Source: Trichosphaerium sp. ATCC 40318 (Eukaryota > Discosea > Flabellinia > Trichosidae). From it: a stretch of DNA of 64,000 bases. The position numbers and the translations under genes were made by a program. The first letter of the stretch is position 1. The number at the start of each line of letters is the position of its first letter. Of this stretch, positions 1 to 11,620 are shown one piece after another. Under the pieces are notes generated by a model that saw only the letters and a list, made by a program, of their open reading frames with translations, was not told the origin of the DNA and searched no databases. The DNA is taken from assembly GCA_038496445.1 (NCBI GenBank), contig JALMLS010000009.1, positions 62,001-126,000 of the forward strand, given 5' to 3'.

Positions 1-882
1 ATACCAAACTCAGTCACATAGCACATTGTTTTTAGGAATATTGGACAACAATGAGCTTGATACTTAAATACTAGTATTTATGTATGGAATTTTACAAGCG
101 CTGAAAGGATTTCTACAAGTAGTATGATAGAATTTTCTAACTTGAAAATGTTGCACAACTTTCATTTTGTACCAAGTTCGTTCCGGTTCTGTCGACAGAT
201 TTCATATTTATTATCCACAAAAAAATAGTACTTTCGCCCGACTGGGGAAAAAAGGACGTGAAAAGAGATGGGTAGGAAACTGAACTCTGAAATACAAATC
301 TGTTTAACGGAAAAAAAACCCGCGAGTTTGTGAACTCGTTTTTTCAAACTGATACAAAAAAGGTTAGTGATCACTCTTGAGACAGGCTCAATTATGTGTT
401 ATAGATTTTCTGAAGTTTGTCATCATTATCATCCATGATATCATAGCGTAACAGTAATACGGCAATCATCTCAAATTTCTGATTGGTGTTTGCATATGAT
501 TGTATTGTTTTCAATCTGAGAAGCCGCGAACTTGCAGGTAGCCCTATTTTGTTACATCACCGGGTTAGAAAGTAGACAACAAACAGGGTTTTGCCTTATG
601 ATATGATCACTCTTTGTGTACATGGACTCTATTGCACTTACTTCACTACATAAAATAACTCTTTCTGCTCTTACCACATGTACCTAAAGTAGGTGTGGGG
701 TTAGGGTTTGTCCAAAAACTTATGGTCGGCGACAGATTTTCTCCCTTTCGATTTGGATTCTTCGTATCGAATTAATACTAGCAAAACCCTATTCGGTTTG
801 TAACTCACAAAGTAAATGTTCGCAATCAATACCAACATTGTGATTTAGTAAAAAACTGCTAGCTATCACATCACCTCCTATA
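1..882. other. Left-edge region without a supported gene
   Basis: I see no open frame with conserved features on either strand. The stretch is AT-rich, and its right end is the 5' flank of the C2-domain gene. The short minus-strand frame near 162-374 has no recognisable motif and no splice partner, so it is not called. Confidence 0.5.
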
Positions 883-1806
883 ATGTCATTCAAAGTAGCT
901 CTTGTTATCCACAGCGCCAACGAGCTGAAGGCAGGAGACAGAAACGGTAAATCAGACCCGTTTGTAATACTGTTCGCTTCTAACTCTCCAAAAAAGCATC
1001 ACAAGACTCGCGTACGCTTGATCATATGCCCTTTAATAATTTAAAACTAATTACACCTCTATAGGTTCGCCCAGCAACTCTCTCCCCAACTTGGAATGAG
1101 TTTTTCGAAATAACTAATCTTGGAGCTGATGAGGACCTTGTTTTTCAAGTATGGGATAAGGATGCTTTTGGAAAAGACTTTCTGGGTGTGGTGACTATAA
1201 ACGCGAAAGATATCCCAGAGGATAGAGAAATGATGAAGCTTTTATTGAAGCCACGAACAAAGAAAGATAAACATATTACTGGATATATCTATGTTAGCAT
1301 GAGAAAGAACTCTGTTGATACTGTTTATTCCGAAGAAGCTAAGCCATTTGTGAAAAAATACACTATGTCTGTTGAAATCCTTGAAGCTGTATTCAAAAAC
1401 GAAGGCACGTGATAAAAATACGCTATTTTTTTTTATACCTTTCTTGCTTTGTTGTTTTGTCTGTTCAGTTTTTCAGTACCCTAATGCTATGTCATTAGAA
1501 TCAAGTCCATTGAAGGTACCTATAGAACACTGTAAAGATAGTTGTCGAACGAATTGGGACGAGATTATTGCATTTGGGAAAAATGTTAAGAAAGTACTCA
1601 ACCCTTTTGATTTACCTCCAGTTGACCCAAACGCACCACCACCTCACCTCAATATCTGGCCAACAATAGATTTCTTTACGTACCAAGCACACAAGTTTGT
1701 ATTCGATGTTGAAATGAAAGATGGAAGCCATAAGAGAGTGCGTGCACTAGTAAAGTTTGTACGGCTTCTATGTTATCCGATAGAAATTGCCATAGAAAGA
1801 AATTAG
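883..1806 (+). CDS. C2-domain protein, 268 aa, three exons
   Basis: The exons 883-1011, 1065-1404 and 1469-1806 join in frame to give 268 residues. Residues 1-110 form a C2 domain: an N-terminal beta strand, NGKSDPFV with the calcium-site Asp, SPTWNEFFE, and VWDKDAFGKDFLG with two further loop aspartates. Single C2 proteins of this type bind acidic membranes, usually with calcium. The C-terminal 120 residues include a proline stretch (DLPPVDPNAPPP) and no domain I recognise. The first intron starts GTACGC. The second starts GCACGTGATAA and is one of the GC-AG introns in this window; without it the frame stops at once. The alternative is a slightly shorter GT-AG intron with a donor at 1389, which would remove the end of the conserved exon. 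Confidence 0.85.
1405..1468 (+). other. GC-AG intron with GCACGTGA donor
   Basis: Removing these 64 nt joins two long frames of the C2 gene. The donor reads G|GCACGTGAT and the acceptor CTGTTCAG. The intron is pyrimidine-rich before the acceptor. No GT donor close to this point keeps the frame. Confidence 0.7.
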
Positions 1807-2254
1807 TTCGAATAAACTATTCTGGCGTTTGCAATAAGACTTAGCCAAGATTGAAGTGACGTTTTAGTCTTTAAAAACATTTTGAAGGAACTAGGTAGCT
1901 TGGCGTTTGGCTTATAGCAACATGTAGTTTACATGTTCGCTTCATAAATAAAACGCAACCAAGGATTTATCAATTTGGTGCCAAGATACCGTGCGAGTTT
2001 GCTGATGCAGGTGAGGGACCAGTTGTAAAATAAGGTGGTTTAAGTAGGTACAAAGTATCACATTAGTGTTTGCAAGCTCCAATCTAGATGCCTGACAACA
2101 CATGATGAATCAAACTGTAGTTAGTTTAATGATGTTCTTGCTCTTCAAAAAGCCTGACATTTTGTTTTTAGAACTTCCTTGTGCTTGTGAAGGACCTAGA
2201 AATTAAACTTGGTAGATTTTCAACCACAAAACCTTGATCGCTCACTTGTGATGT
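1807..2254. other. Intergenic, convergent 3' ends
   Basis: This gap lies between the stop of the C2 gene and the 3' end of the minus-strand exon at 2255-2452. I see AT-rich sequence with no coding signal and no clear repeat. Confidence 0.5.
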
Positions 2255-2452
2255 TTATTTGCACACTTTCTCCAATATCTTAACAAACGATGGGTCTAAA
2301 GGAGGCCAAGTTAATTGCAACCTTACTCCAGTCTTTCCAGTATCCACTCTGCTTAAAATTATACCATCGTCTTGAAGTAGTCTATACAATGTCTCATAGC
2401 CTACTTTGGTCCGTGCCACTTCACAATAGTCAATTGTAACACTACATCGCAC
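2255..2452 (-). CDS. Terminal exon of unknown protein, possibly 3' end of the BTB gene
   Basis: This open exon codes for a 65-residue segment ending EKVCK, with a plausible globular pattern (CSVTIDYCEVARTKVGYE, then RVDTGKTGVRLQLTWPP). It follows a polypyrimidine tract and acceptor on the minus strand, so it is a 3' exon and not a complete gene. It could belong to the BTB/T1 gene just upstream, but I could not find a donor that keeps the phase. It may therefore be part of a separate small gene. Confidence 0.4.
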   Translation of the reverse strand: MRCSVTIDYCEVARTKVGYETLYRLLQDDGIILSRVDTGKTGVRLQLTWPPLDPSFVKILEKVCK

Positions 2453-2544
2453 TAGAGAAGAAGCAGCCTGTAAGGTTTTGTTAGCTTCTTTCTTTTCTAT
2501 GAAAAAAAAAGCGTACAGTATCTTGTACTGTCTTTAAGGCTGTC

Positions 2545-3016
2545 TCACGTGTAGCTTTGATCCCAAGTATATGATTTTTGAGTATCTGGAACGTTGCAGA
2601 ATCTCCTACAGCAAGGTAAGATTACAACTTTGCGTTCTTGCTCACCAACTCGTTTGAACTTTAAGTCTTCAATGTTAAGTGGTAAGCCGTAGTATTCAAA
2701 TGCTTCCATTAGGCTCCATATCTGTTCAACCAACAATTTATCCAATAAAACAGTGCCTGTGTTGTAGAACATCTCTATGTACTTGAATTCATTTTTAAAC
2801 CTTTGAATGTCAGTTAAATACACGTGATTATTGAAATATGTACCTTGAGAGCTCGTATTTGTTGTTTTTATTGTGTTTGGCTTGATCGCTGACTGTTTCG
2901 TTAACGAGACCAACCAAAACAGACTCTGGATGCTTTAATAAACTGTCTTGAGAGATGGTGTATTCAACCGTTGGCTTGGTAGAGAACAAGAATGTATAAG
3001 CTGTCGCGTTTGCCAT
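2545..3016 (-). CDS. BTB/POZ (T1-type) domain protein
   Basis: The first exon begins MANATAYTFLFSTKPTVEY. An intron of about 47 nt with a GTACAT donor, containing ATCACGTG, is removed within SR|FKNEFKY. The joined protein reads like a T1/KCTD-type BTB fold: an initial strand, TISQDSLLKHPES (compare TLxxxPxS), RFKNEFKYIEMFYNTG (compare RdgxxFxxILdFYRTG) and a helix ending EAFEYYGLPL. Such domains oligomerise and act in cullin-3 ligases or channel assembly. The unspliced frame stops after a few codons, which supports the intron. The frame stops at 2545, but further 3' exons may exist downstream on the minus strand. Confidence 0.65.
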
Positions 3017-3258
3017 TTTAAAAAAAATTATTCTGGTCACTGTTAAGACAGACTAACGTAAGTGGATTCCTCTTGATTTCTGGTTTTTGGCATTCAATGT
3101 ATTCGAAAAAGCGAATGTAGAACACCTAATACAAGTAATTACAAAATGCCTAAATCAAAGTTTTTTTCAAGTTAAGCTGTCATTGCAGGTGGTTATCAAA
3201 GAATGGGTTGAAGCAGGTGAGTGCAATGCCAATAACTTTAACTTATCCTGGAGCGATG

Positions 3259-5376
3259 TTACAGAGTTTTATTTACATACAAGGGCTTTTTGTCACAATT
3301 ATATTGAGTAATGGATAGACTTGATAACGTCACAGAGAACGTATTTGGGGGACTGTCGTTAAGGATTAACTCGTTACCAATGTTTTGCTTATTGAAGCCA
3401 TGGAACAACAATAACCCGTCTTCGTCACCAGCAAGTCTTTGGTGCATTAGAGATTGAACCTGAGTCAACGAAAGAGGCCTATCAGACAACATTAACATAC
3501 AATTAGTTGTCGAAGCTTTTGTACCTTTTCCATAACTGTATGTCATCCAAAAGTATCGAAAAATCCTTCCCTTTCATTAATCCTACAATAATCTCGTTTT
3601 TGGCGGTTGAAAGTGGGAAGTTAAGAGTGATGACATGTGTTGACTCTAAAAATCCATTTGAGAATATCTTTAGTAGTTTTTCGTTTCCATTGGCGGACAC
3701 TGTTACAGAAACGAAAGTCCAACGGTTTGTGGCTACAGGTTTAATACCAGTGTAACATGATTTCGAAAAGCAAACTTGAATAAAGTGCATTGAAGGAGAA
3801 CTTGGCACGGAACTAACTGAAATTGTCCATCTGAAAAAATGTTAATAAAGGCTTACCGCTTATAACGTACACTCTCGTGTCAATCAGTGTCAAAGAATAG
3901 TCAACTGTATTAGGTGGAATATTGATCATAAGCCAAGAAGAAAATGTAAACGATGAAGTTAGTATTGGCAGAGATGGAGTAACAAGGAACTCATTTGAAG
4001 TTTGTAGTTTGATGCATAAATCTTTACGGCTTGGATGAAATTGCTTTTTCTCTTGCATGGATTTAATAGCATGACATATTCTGCATGTTCCTCCGTCAAA
4101 TACACAATTATTATATTTCTACAGCTCAGTTAGTGATAGTACGTTGGATGAGGACCCAATGTACATCTACGAAGTTTTGTGGGAAATTATTTTGTTTCCA
4201 TCCAAAATGTGAGTTCCACAGCTCTTCACTGTCAATTATTCTCTTCAAGTATTGCGACATTTCTTTTGGAGATGCGTATTTATCTATAGAAGCGATTAAT
4301 ATTACTGAATACAGGATTCATTGTACTACCTGTTCGCACTATCGACTTGTCGTCAGGAATCCAGTCGTCGATATTTGGTGCACCCATGTAGACAGGCAAA
4401 GACGATGCCTTCCATGCGCAAGGTAACTGTGTGCTTGTATTAATACCAAAAACCAAAGATGTCTTTTCACGACGTACCTTCTCGGTTACATAATCAGTGA
4501 CGTTGTTATTTTCAAAGACAAGAGTGATTTTGTAATCCTTCAGAATACTTATCTTCTTCCTCATACTTTCACCATGTGATTTTGATGGATCACTAACAAA
4601 TGCATCTGTATCAACGTTATGCAAGCACTCACCAAGTGAATCTACTTTGATATACTTCATTAACTCTATAAGATAATCACGCCTTCCCCAAGCTCCGCCA
4701 GCCATGCAATTTGAAGCTATGAAAGCGATATTACGTGACTTTTTGAAAAAGGTTTAAAGTATCGAAAAGACTCAATACTTGGTTTGTTATCAGCTGCCCA
4801 GTCGCACATGAAGGAAATAGGTACTTGAGCATCTCTGTCATACGTAGCATTAATATCAAAGTAGCGCTGTAACACAGAAAATCTATTAATGCCAACAAAA
4901 TCATGATTTTTTTTCGAACACTTACAACAAATTGAGGCTCTGATTGAAGAGGAAAATATAGGTCCTGTTCATATGATAGCATAATGGCTATCTGTCCAGG
5001 TCGTTTTTGAGGCACTTGTACAGGTTGGTGGCGATAATTATCTGTGTAGCCTGAAAGGCCTTGTGGCTCATACAAGATGCCGTTGGCAACACCTAAAACC
5101 CGTTCAACGCCCGTGACAGGTAAAAAACTCTAAGCCGTTACCTACATCTGATTCCTCACTAGTGAATGTACATGGTATATCGCACGTGTGACTGAAGTCG
5201 TATCCCTTTTCAGATAAGCAAAAACAGTACAACGATGCAGTTACCACGTAATTTGGTGTAGGAACATCGTCAGTAGGTTGGTGTACACCAAGCCATGTCA
5301 AATGGGGCGTATAAATGAGTATCGCGTTTAGTAAAGGTAAACACGTGATTATGAATACCACGAGCGATTTACTCAT
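3259..5376 (-). CDS. GT10 fucosyltransferase with C-terminal LamG-like domain
   Basis: The start at 5376 gives MSKSLVVFIITCLPLLNAI, a signal anchor expected of a type II Golgi enzyme. The middle holds the GT10 hallmarks: an acceptor-side region with ISFMCDWAAD, NIAFIASNCMAGGAWGRRDY, then ITLVFENNNVTDYVTEKV, followed by LPVYMGAPNIDDWIPDDKSI. This is the FENS..YVTEK..PVv.GapN signature of alpha-1,3/1,4-fucosyltransferases, which use GDP-fucose. After it comes a concanavalin-like jelly roll: FTFSSWLMINIP, NRWTFVSVTVS, SILLDDIQLWKRPLSLTQVQ and DEDGLLLFHGFN. The two parts are joined through short introns such as GTACAAAAG to TGATAG. I infer that the LamG-like part binds glycan or protein and steers the enzyme. 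The gene is divergent from the kinase at 5521. Confidence 0.75.
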
Positions 5377-5520
5377 TTCTATGGGTGCAGCGGAGCCATT
5401 ATCAAGTAACCAAAGATAAATACAGCTTTTGGTCAAACCGAGTTTTGCTGAAAGTCTACACAACGCATAAGGCGTGTTCTGAAATAACACTGCGGGCTGC
5501 CATGTGGTAATGGAGTGTCA
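5377..5520. promoter_or_regulatory. Short divergent intergenic region
   Basis: Only about 144 bp separate the start codons of the fucosyltransferase gene (minus) and the kinase gene (plus). The stretch must therefore hold both 5' flanks. I see no TATA box I would trust. Confidence 0.4.
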
Positions 5521-7048
5521 ATGGAAAATGGTGGCGCACCAAAGGTACATTTGCAGTTTATGTCATGCGTTAATATATTAAAGGCGTGTGACGCGTTAAT
5601 GCATATTTTTACGCGAGATAAGGCATTACAGGCGGAAAGTGTAGTATACATACGAAATACGCTACCACAAATCAAAGCCAGCGTATTGAAACTCATTGCG
5701 GGTACCTAATTTGGGAAACGAGTTTTTTTTTTTAAAACTACATAAGAGCGGGCTCAATTGCGTTAATACGCAAGTTCTTTCCAGAAATAGACGCGTCTGA
5801 GGCTAAAATATGTCATTTGCTCATCACAACGCATAAACAAAGAGCTCGAAATAAACTCGCTGTACACAATATCACTGCATTTCAATAAACGCTGACAGTT
5901 ACACCAACAGATTGACACATCCAAGAAGGGAGTATCCGCGCGTCAAAGAGTGCATCACAAGATTCCTTTGCCTGATGCAATTGACGAGATTGAGCACAGT
6001 GTAGTTTACGAGGTACACTTACAGATACCTTATCTTTGCACGTGGTTGTTTATGTATATTTAGGGATTGAAGACTAAAGTATTTTGTGTCACTGTTAGTG
6101 ACAAGAATTCAAAGTACGGAACGAACTTCAAAAAGTAATTGTTTGTTGTCACCCTTACGTGTTGTTAAGTAAATGTAAAATAGCAGTAAAATGGTTCACA
6201 GATTCAAGAGCACTAGATAGAGAAGTCACGTGCTTGGACTACCTAAGGGATACATCTGTGCCGATACCTGAATATCCTTATATGAATCACTTCAAAAGAC
6301 AAATTGCTGAGTACCTGAGAAAGGATGAGGATAAAATACTCTTGTCTGAATACATAAGCACTAAACCAATAGATTCAAAGAATTTATCTTCACCAACGTC
6401 TATTGAAACGTTTACACGAGGACTCTTTGAGGTATAGATAAGACTTGTTTTTAATTTATTTGTTGATAACATTTTGCAACAGGCACTTGCAGCTCTCCAT
6501 GCTGTGAACTGTATTCATGGTGATATTAAACCTCAAAACTTATTATGGCATGCTCAAGAAGGTAAGATATCCTTGATAGACTTTGACTTGAGTATCACGC
6601 GATGTCACATTGGACGCAATGCTGGATACGGACGTAAGTTATTACATTCAAATCAGGGTTTGTTTAAAACTTCCTAGGAGGAACTAAGGGCTTCAAAGCA
6701 CCGGAAATAAAAAAAGGGAGTCAAATGAGAATGACGCCAAAAGTGGATGTTTGGTCAGCAGGCGTAACTATTCTTAATGTTGTATGTTGTTATTTATTTT
6801 GATAGTATTTTCCTTATTAATCTCCAAAGGTTTTGGATGTTGTTACTGAGGACTGGCATCATGCTTTGGCTATGGTAGATAAAACAAACGATAGATTTTA
6901 TATGAAGGAAGATAACAGTAGAGCGTATCTCATGTCTCCTTTAATGCTATCACTTATGAACGGTATACTCTGTGAAGATGTTACGAGTAGATTCTCGTCA
7001 CAAAAGTGCTTGGATAGCACATACTTAAAGCCTTCCCAAGTAAACTGA
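5521..7048 (+). CDS. Atypical protein kinase with helical N-terminal extension
   Basis: The first exons (start MENGGAPKVHLQF) code for a helical region of about 110 residues that I do not recognise. They join in phase through introns with GTACCT and GTACAC donors. The kinase domain follows: IEHSVVYE, KIAVKWF with the ATP lysine, REVTCLDYL, then CIHGDIKPQNLL, ISLIDFDLS, GTKGFKAPEIK and KVDVWSAGVTIL. The order and APE region recall CDC7-type kinases. The catalytic loop is HGD instead of HRD, and the magnesium motif is DFD instead of DFG. Catalytic Asp and DFx Asp are both kept, so activity is possible. The 5' exons could instead be a separate small gene, but the reading frames join cleanly. Confidence 0.6.
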
Positions 7049-7811
7049 CTTTACCAACTGAGCGGTATGTTTTATATGCGGAAATACGAACATATCTTGA
7101 AACTATGTGATAGAAGTCAAACCACAGTTTCTACATAGGTTTGTTTTAGACATCGTTATGGTTCTTATGAAACTAAGAGAGAATTCTCACCAAAAATGAT
7201 GAGTTTTCCAAAAGCGATAAAAACGTGTATTTTCTTCAAATCGGTTACCTTTCTCTGACGCAAGGTAAAAGGTGAATATTACGATCAAAAAGTTAACTTG
7301 AATAGGTAGTTCGCTATGCTAGTATATTTCGAAAAAGTATCCCACAATTTTTTTCTTTTTCTTTGTCCTTGCTTAAATGTCCTTTGCTTGTTACAATGTA
7401 AGCAAGGTGCATAGCGATTGTGTTACTTCCCCTATAACTAAACTTGTGTTTAACTAAATCAAAAAAAGAAAGAAAACCATAAAAATCAAAAAATGACCAA
7501 AACCTTACAAAAAAAATATAAAACAAAAAATAATCTCATAAATAAAAGTACTTCGAGTTGTTTCGGCAACACTCGTGGGTCATCTGGAGCAAGATGCTCT
7601 TTAAGCCCACAAACCCCTCCTAGAACACATCGCGCAACCACCTTTTTGTTACTTAACACAGACTACACCTTTCAATGACTTTTCCCTGCGCTGAAACTTT
7701 AGTTAGGACATGAGGACCAAGCTACGCGAGTGACTTTACTACAATGATGAAGCAGAGAACGTAGTATGTACACTTTACTCTCGTTTACACCGTAGAACCT
7801 TGAGTAATTAA
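7049..7811. other. Intergenic, no gene seen
   Basis: There is no convincing open frame on either strand. A purine-rich stretch around 7460-7540 is noted without interpretation. The small frames here lack start context, motifs and splice partners. Confidence 0.45.
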
Positions 7812-8811
7812 ATGTCGCTGATGGTAATTTAGTGTACCAATTTTACAGCCAGAGGTCACGTTTTACGGCTTGCCAACTGAAATTCAACAACATATTCTTT
7901 CATATCTCAGACAATCGCGTTATAAAGCAGCCCAGACGTGTAAGCTATTATCAATGATCATACACAATCGCCTCGGATATGAAAAGGTGTTCATCAAAGA
8001 AAACCAAATAGACTCTCTAATACAGTACCCTGGCATTCTTCAAAACACTTTAATATCCGTTCACTCACCCAGAGACTCAGCACAAATTAAAAAACTATCT
8101 GGATCATCCTACCTGAATTTATCACGTGCTCTTTTGAATGATGAAGCGATAGAAGCTTTGGTAGGAGTACACTATCTAGATCTAAGCAGTTCATATGGTT
8201 TCAGCAACTCTAGTATTGCAAAACTCAATGGTGTTCATACAATTAAGCTTGATCACACAAAAGTAACAGATGAAGGTGTTAAGGCCTTAGCTGGGGTTCA
8301 CAATATTTCGTTGAGCATGACGGCAGTAGGAGACGATGGTATCAAAGCTCTGGCTGGTGTTCACACCATAAACCTTCGTAGAAATACTGTAACAGATAAA
8401 GGAGTGATGACTTTAGCAGGTGTGCATATGATCGATTTGAGAGCTACTTTTGTTACTGATGAAGGTGTTATACCTCTTGCTGGAGTACACACAATCAAGT
8501 TGTCAAGCACGAAAGTAACCGATAGGGGCGTAATAGCGCTTGCTGGAGTGCATACAATTTGGCTTGATTGTACTTCTGTCACTGACAAAGGAGTAAAAGC
8601 ACTTGCAGGGGTCAACACAATACGTCTTGGAAAGACAGCTGTTACTATGGACGGCATTAGCGCTTTAGTTGGAATAGAATCAATAAGGCTGCCTGTATGC
8701 ACACCAGACTTTTTGGACCAATACAAAGCATGGCTATCAACATGGAATAACAACTTCAAGGTACAATTGAATCGTACAAACAGTGTTTTCATGGTGCGCC
8801 TTGTGCATTAA
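7812..8811 (+). CDS. F-box and leucine-rich-repeat protein (copy 1)
   Basis: The long exon from 7870 begins with an F-box (LPTEIQQHILSYL, then AAQTCKLLSMIIHN) and continues with about eight leucine-rich repeats of 23-24 residues. The unit is VTDEGVKALAGVHTIxL. F-box/LRR proteins select substrates for SCF ubiquitin ligases. No ATG lies in frame close to the F-box. I place the start at 7812 (MSLM) with a very short intron, but a longer intron and an upstream first exon are equally possible. A paralogue with the same architecture lies at 49074-50113. Confidence 0.75.
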
Positions 8812-8844
8812 TACAAGGTAATGTAATAGTGGCGTTGTGTATTC

Positions 8845-9363
8845 TTATATTTTTTGGATAAGAAGCTTCATGAAATAAAAACATGTGCGTGTAATTTGGC
8901 GGTTGTTGGAAGTTAGATTTACATCGTCGTTGCAGCATTTTTGGACATTGTAAAACAGCATTCGAAAAAAAAAGCAGAGCAGCTGCTTCCAGTCAAAATG
9001 ACAGTGTCGGAATGTGTGGTTCTGCATGTTTAGAAGCGTACTAGACCATTCATAGCTCGATTGAGCGATGATTTGTTTTGAAATAACCGATTTAATACTT
9101 CCTGTACTCCTCAAGATTGAACTAGAGGTGCTGCGATATAGATCATAATTACCCATACTGCTCGCTTGCGCTTTGGAGGATTCATTGGGCGTTAAAGTAC
9201 ATTCTTGTTTTAAATAGAACAAAAAGCGTAACACACTCACGCCTCTTAGAACAGGTACACTGAGAGCCTCTACTCTTCTATTAACAATTATTACTGGCAT
9301 TAGCAGACAACCCGAAAGCGCTACGCTCGCTTGGTCTTCGTAAGTTCTTTTTAGCACTCTCAT
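8845..9363 (-). CDS. Hypothetical protein, about 172 aa
   Basis: A single uninterrupted minus-strand frame starts MRVLKRTYEDQASV. It contains a hydrophobic run (VALSGCLLMPVIIV), a serine-rich middle (YRSTSSSILRSTGS) and a cysteine-containing C-terminus. I recognise no family. In this AT-rich sequence an open frame of this length is unlikely by chance, but an intron near VLRGVSV is conceivable, which would change the C-terminus. Its 5' end faces the MRH gene. Confidence 0.4.
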   Translation of the reverse strand: MRVLKRTYEDQASVALSGCLLMPVIIVNRRVEALSVPVLRGVSVLRFLFYLKQECTLTPNESSKAQASSMGNYDLYRSTSSSILRSTGSIKSVISKQIIAQSSYEWSSTLLNMQNHTFRHCHFDWKQLLCFFFRMLFYNVQKCCNDDVNLTSNNRQITRTCFYFMKLLIQKI

Positions 9364-9653
9364 CACGTGTTTACTTACAATTGCGGTTTTTTTAGTGTTA
9401 AATTGTCAACTCAATTGTGGAACACAAACTCATATTGTCAACGCAAACTCGTGACCCAATTGTGGCACACAGAAACGTGTGTCGTATCACTGCATTTTTT
9501 CTAACCATACAGATTTTGTCTCCATTCGTTTCACGTGTCGTAGTTTTGCGTTTCTTTGGTTTTTACACGGTTGTGAACTTATTACGTTCCACTTACTTCA
9601 CAATCATGTTCCACTTGTCACAAACGCAGTTTTTTTTAAAATCATTACAAAAC

Positions 9654-10754
9654 ATGCAGAGACACACACAAGTTATAACTATAATTGCTGTATTTGCGAT
9701 ACTAAGCTCAGTGGCGTATGGCAGTTGTACGAATATTACAGCATTCGACGGCTCCCAGTACGATTTAAGCGCCATCATTGGAAAGGTAGAGACTGGACTG
9801 GGCACCTATCCATGTTCTAATTGTGTGGTATGAATATGCGAGCTAAACGAAAAGAACATCCCGTGACAATTAATTCTCTTCAACAGTAGCTAATGGTTTC
9901 ATAGGACCGTTATTACCAATACCAAGTCTCAATTTGCCAACAAAGAATTGCTCCATGTGGTGTGCGTATCTTTTCCTTTTACCATCAGGAATGTAATTCT
10001 TGCTTTACAGATTAGTGCCACCTGGGGGATTTGTCAAGCATGGGACGACTACACTACGACAGAATCAATGGTACTATTTGTTACATGACTGGAAAACCAC
10101 CTGACATTTTCCGCAGGCAGTTGTTGGTAACTTCGTTCCAGTGAACGTAAGTGGTTTATCAAGTGGTAGAGGTGTCGGTATCAGATACGACGGAGGAGAA
10201 TTTGGAAAGAGTGCAATAGGTTCGAAACTAAGTATGATGTAAACAAACTAATCTATTTTCAGTTGATATTTTATGCAAAAAAGGTGCTGGAGGCACGTGA
10301 TTAATGACTGAACTGTTTTTTTTTAATTCCAATTGACTTGCTCTCAGAGTTCGATAACTTGAAAATTGAAGACCGTTACTCGACCATTCATATTACCGCT
10401 GAGTCATACGCTGCGTGTGCTATTAGTAGCGATGTTCCAGTAGAGAAAGGCGGTAGAATCAGTATTGGTTCTATTCTTTGTATTGTGTTATTGCTCGGTG
10501 TTGTACTTTACATTGTTGGAGGAATATTTTACAATGTTGCTCGTGGGACAGGAACAATATTCCCAAACACTGTACGTTATAGAACGTTTCTGTTTATCAT
10601 TGACAACAGGTACAGGAGTTTTGGCTCGGATTCCCTGGCCTTGTTTTGGACGGTGTCATGTTTATTGTCAATCGAGGTAACATACCTTTCTACAAAACCT
10701 TTGTAGCACTAAAACAACTCTCTAGGAAAGCGTGGCAATTATACTGAAGTGTAA
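9654..10754 (+). CDS. MRH-domain membrane protein (mannose-6-phosphate receptor / Atg27-like)
   Basis: The start at 9654 gives a signal peptide (ITIIAVFAILSSVAYG) followed by the MRH domain: CTNITAFDGSQYDLSAI, PCSNCV, YYQYQVSICQQRIAPCG, AVVGNF, GIRYDGGEFG, DILCKKGAGEFDNL and ITAESYAACAI. A TM segment follows (IGSILCIVLLLGVVLYIVGG), then the conserved cytosolic patch IFPNTVQEFWLGFPGLVLDG, and the protein ends RGNYTEV. This is the layout of cation-dependent M6P-receptor and Atg27-like sorting receptors of the Golgi and endosomes. Five or more introns are removed. The one at 10293-10347 starts GCACGTGA, and its removal restores the Cys-Lys-Lys-Gly to Glu-Phe-Asp join of the MRH fold. Confidence 0.85.
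10293..10347 (+). other. GC-AG intron with GCACGTGA donor
   Basis: The exon ends GGAG and the intron reads GCACGTGATTAATG to TTGCTCTCAG. Splicing gives ILCKKGAGEFDNLKIED, the expected continuation of the MRH domain. Read through, the frame stops after Gly-Thr. Confidence 0.75.
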
Positions 10755-11620
10755 CTAAATAAACGAATGTTATAGTAATTTATTAGTTTCTAAATGGAGG
10801 CTGTGTTTAGCTGGCAAATTTTTTCCAGTAGTGATTGTTTTCAAGATATGATTGAAGCTTTCATCAATATTAATACTGTCTTTCATCAATATTAATACTG
10901 TCTTTTGCTGATGTTTCAAAAAACATACATCCGGAATGTCTGCAAATTCTGTCCTTCTTTTTTAGATACCTTTCTTTCATCTTCTAGATCACTTTTATTA
11001 CATCAAAATAATAGGTATGTTATTTCCTCTTGCCCTTTTGGTGAACACGTGAGCACAACCTTCAAAAAAAAAGAAAGAAAAAAAAGAACAAGAGAAAAAG
11101 GTGTTGTCCACCCCACGCTCGCTGTTGCCCCTACATGTACAACGTTTGTGTATCTGTAGGATAACATCTATTTGATCACATTCATAAGGGTGGGTTTGTT
11201 ATGACATACTCGCGAAATTGGTCAAAATAAGGTACAACTCAAAAGACTCCCTGTTTGTGATACTATAGAATTCATATTAATAAGTGTTCTCTGAATGTAC
11301 CTAAATACAACATTAACATAAAGCTTTTTATTACTAGTCCGTAAACTAAAGAACAAAATAACGCAAAAAAGCAACCTAATACACCTTTGTGCTAATTTAT
11401 CAGATAGAATGCTCAAATCTCCCCAAACTATCCTGTCCAACGTACGGAATCCTGTTAATCGTATCTAACAACGCACGAATAGGGATTCACTGATGATCGC
11501 CGCCTATTACACCTTCCGGTTGAGCTTCAGCTCAATATTATCGAGTTGGGCTGGTCTGCGTGTTTAAATTGGCCACTTCTTTCGAAACAGGCAGCAACGA
11601 CAATAAGGTTTGATGGCGAT
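10755..11620. other. Intergenic with a tandem duplication and purine tract
   Basis: No supported gene. It holds the 22-bp tandem duplication listed separately and a purine tract at about 11066-11100. The 5' exon of the repeat protein that follows may lie in the last 100 bases. Confidence 0.45.
10859..10902. repeat. 22-bp tandem duplication, two perfect copies
   Basis: The unit tttcatcaatattaatactg plus tc occurs twice head to tail (10859-10880 and 10881-10902). It looks like a recent slippage or duplication event in intergenic DNA. Confidence 0.85.

Noticed and set aside
8361-8792. 143-codon minus-strand frame opposite F-box/LRR copy 1
   Set aside because: Same cause: a repeat-driven antisense frame with no motif.
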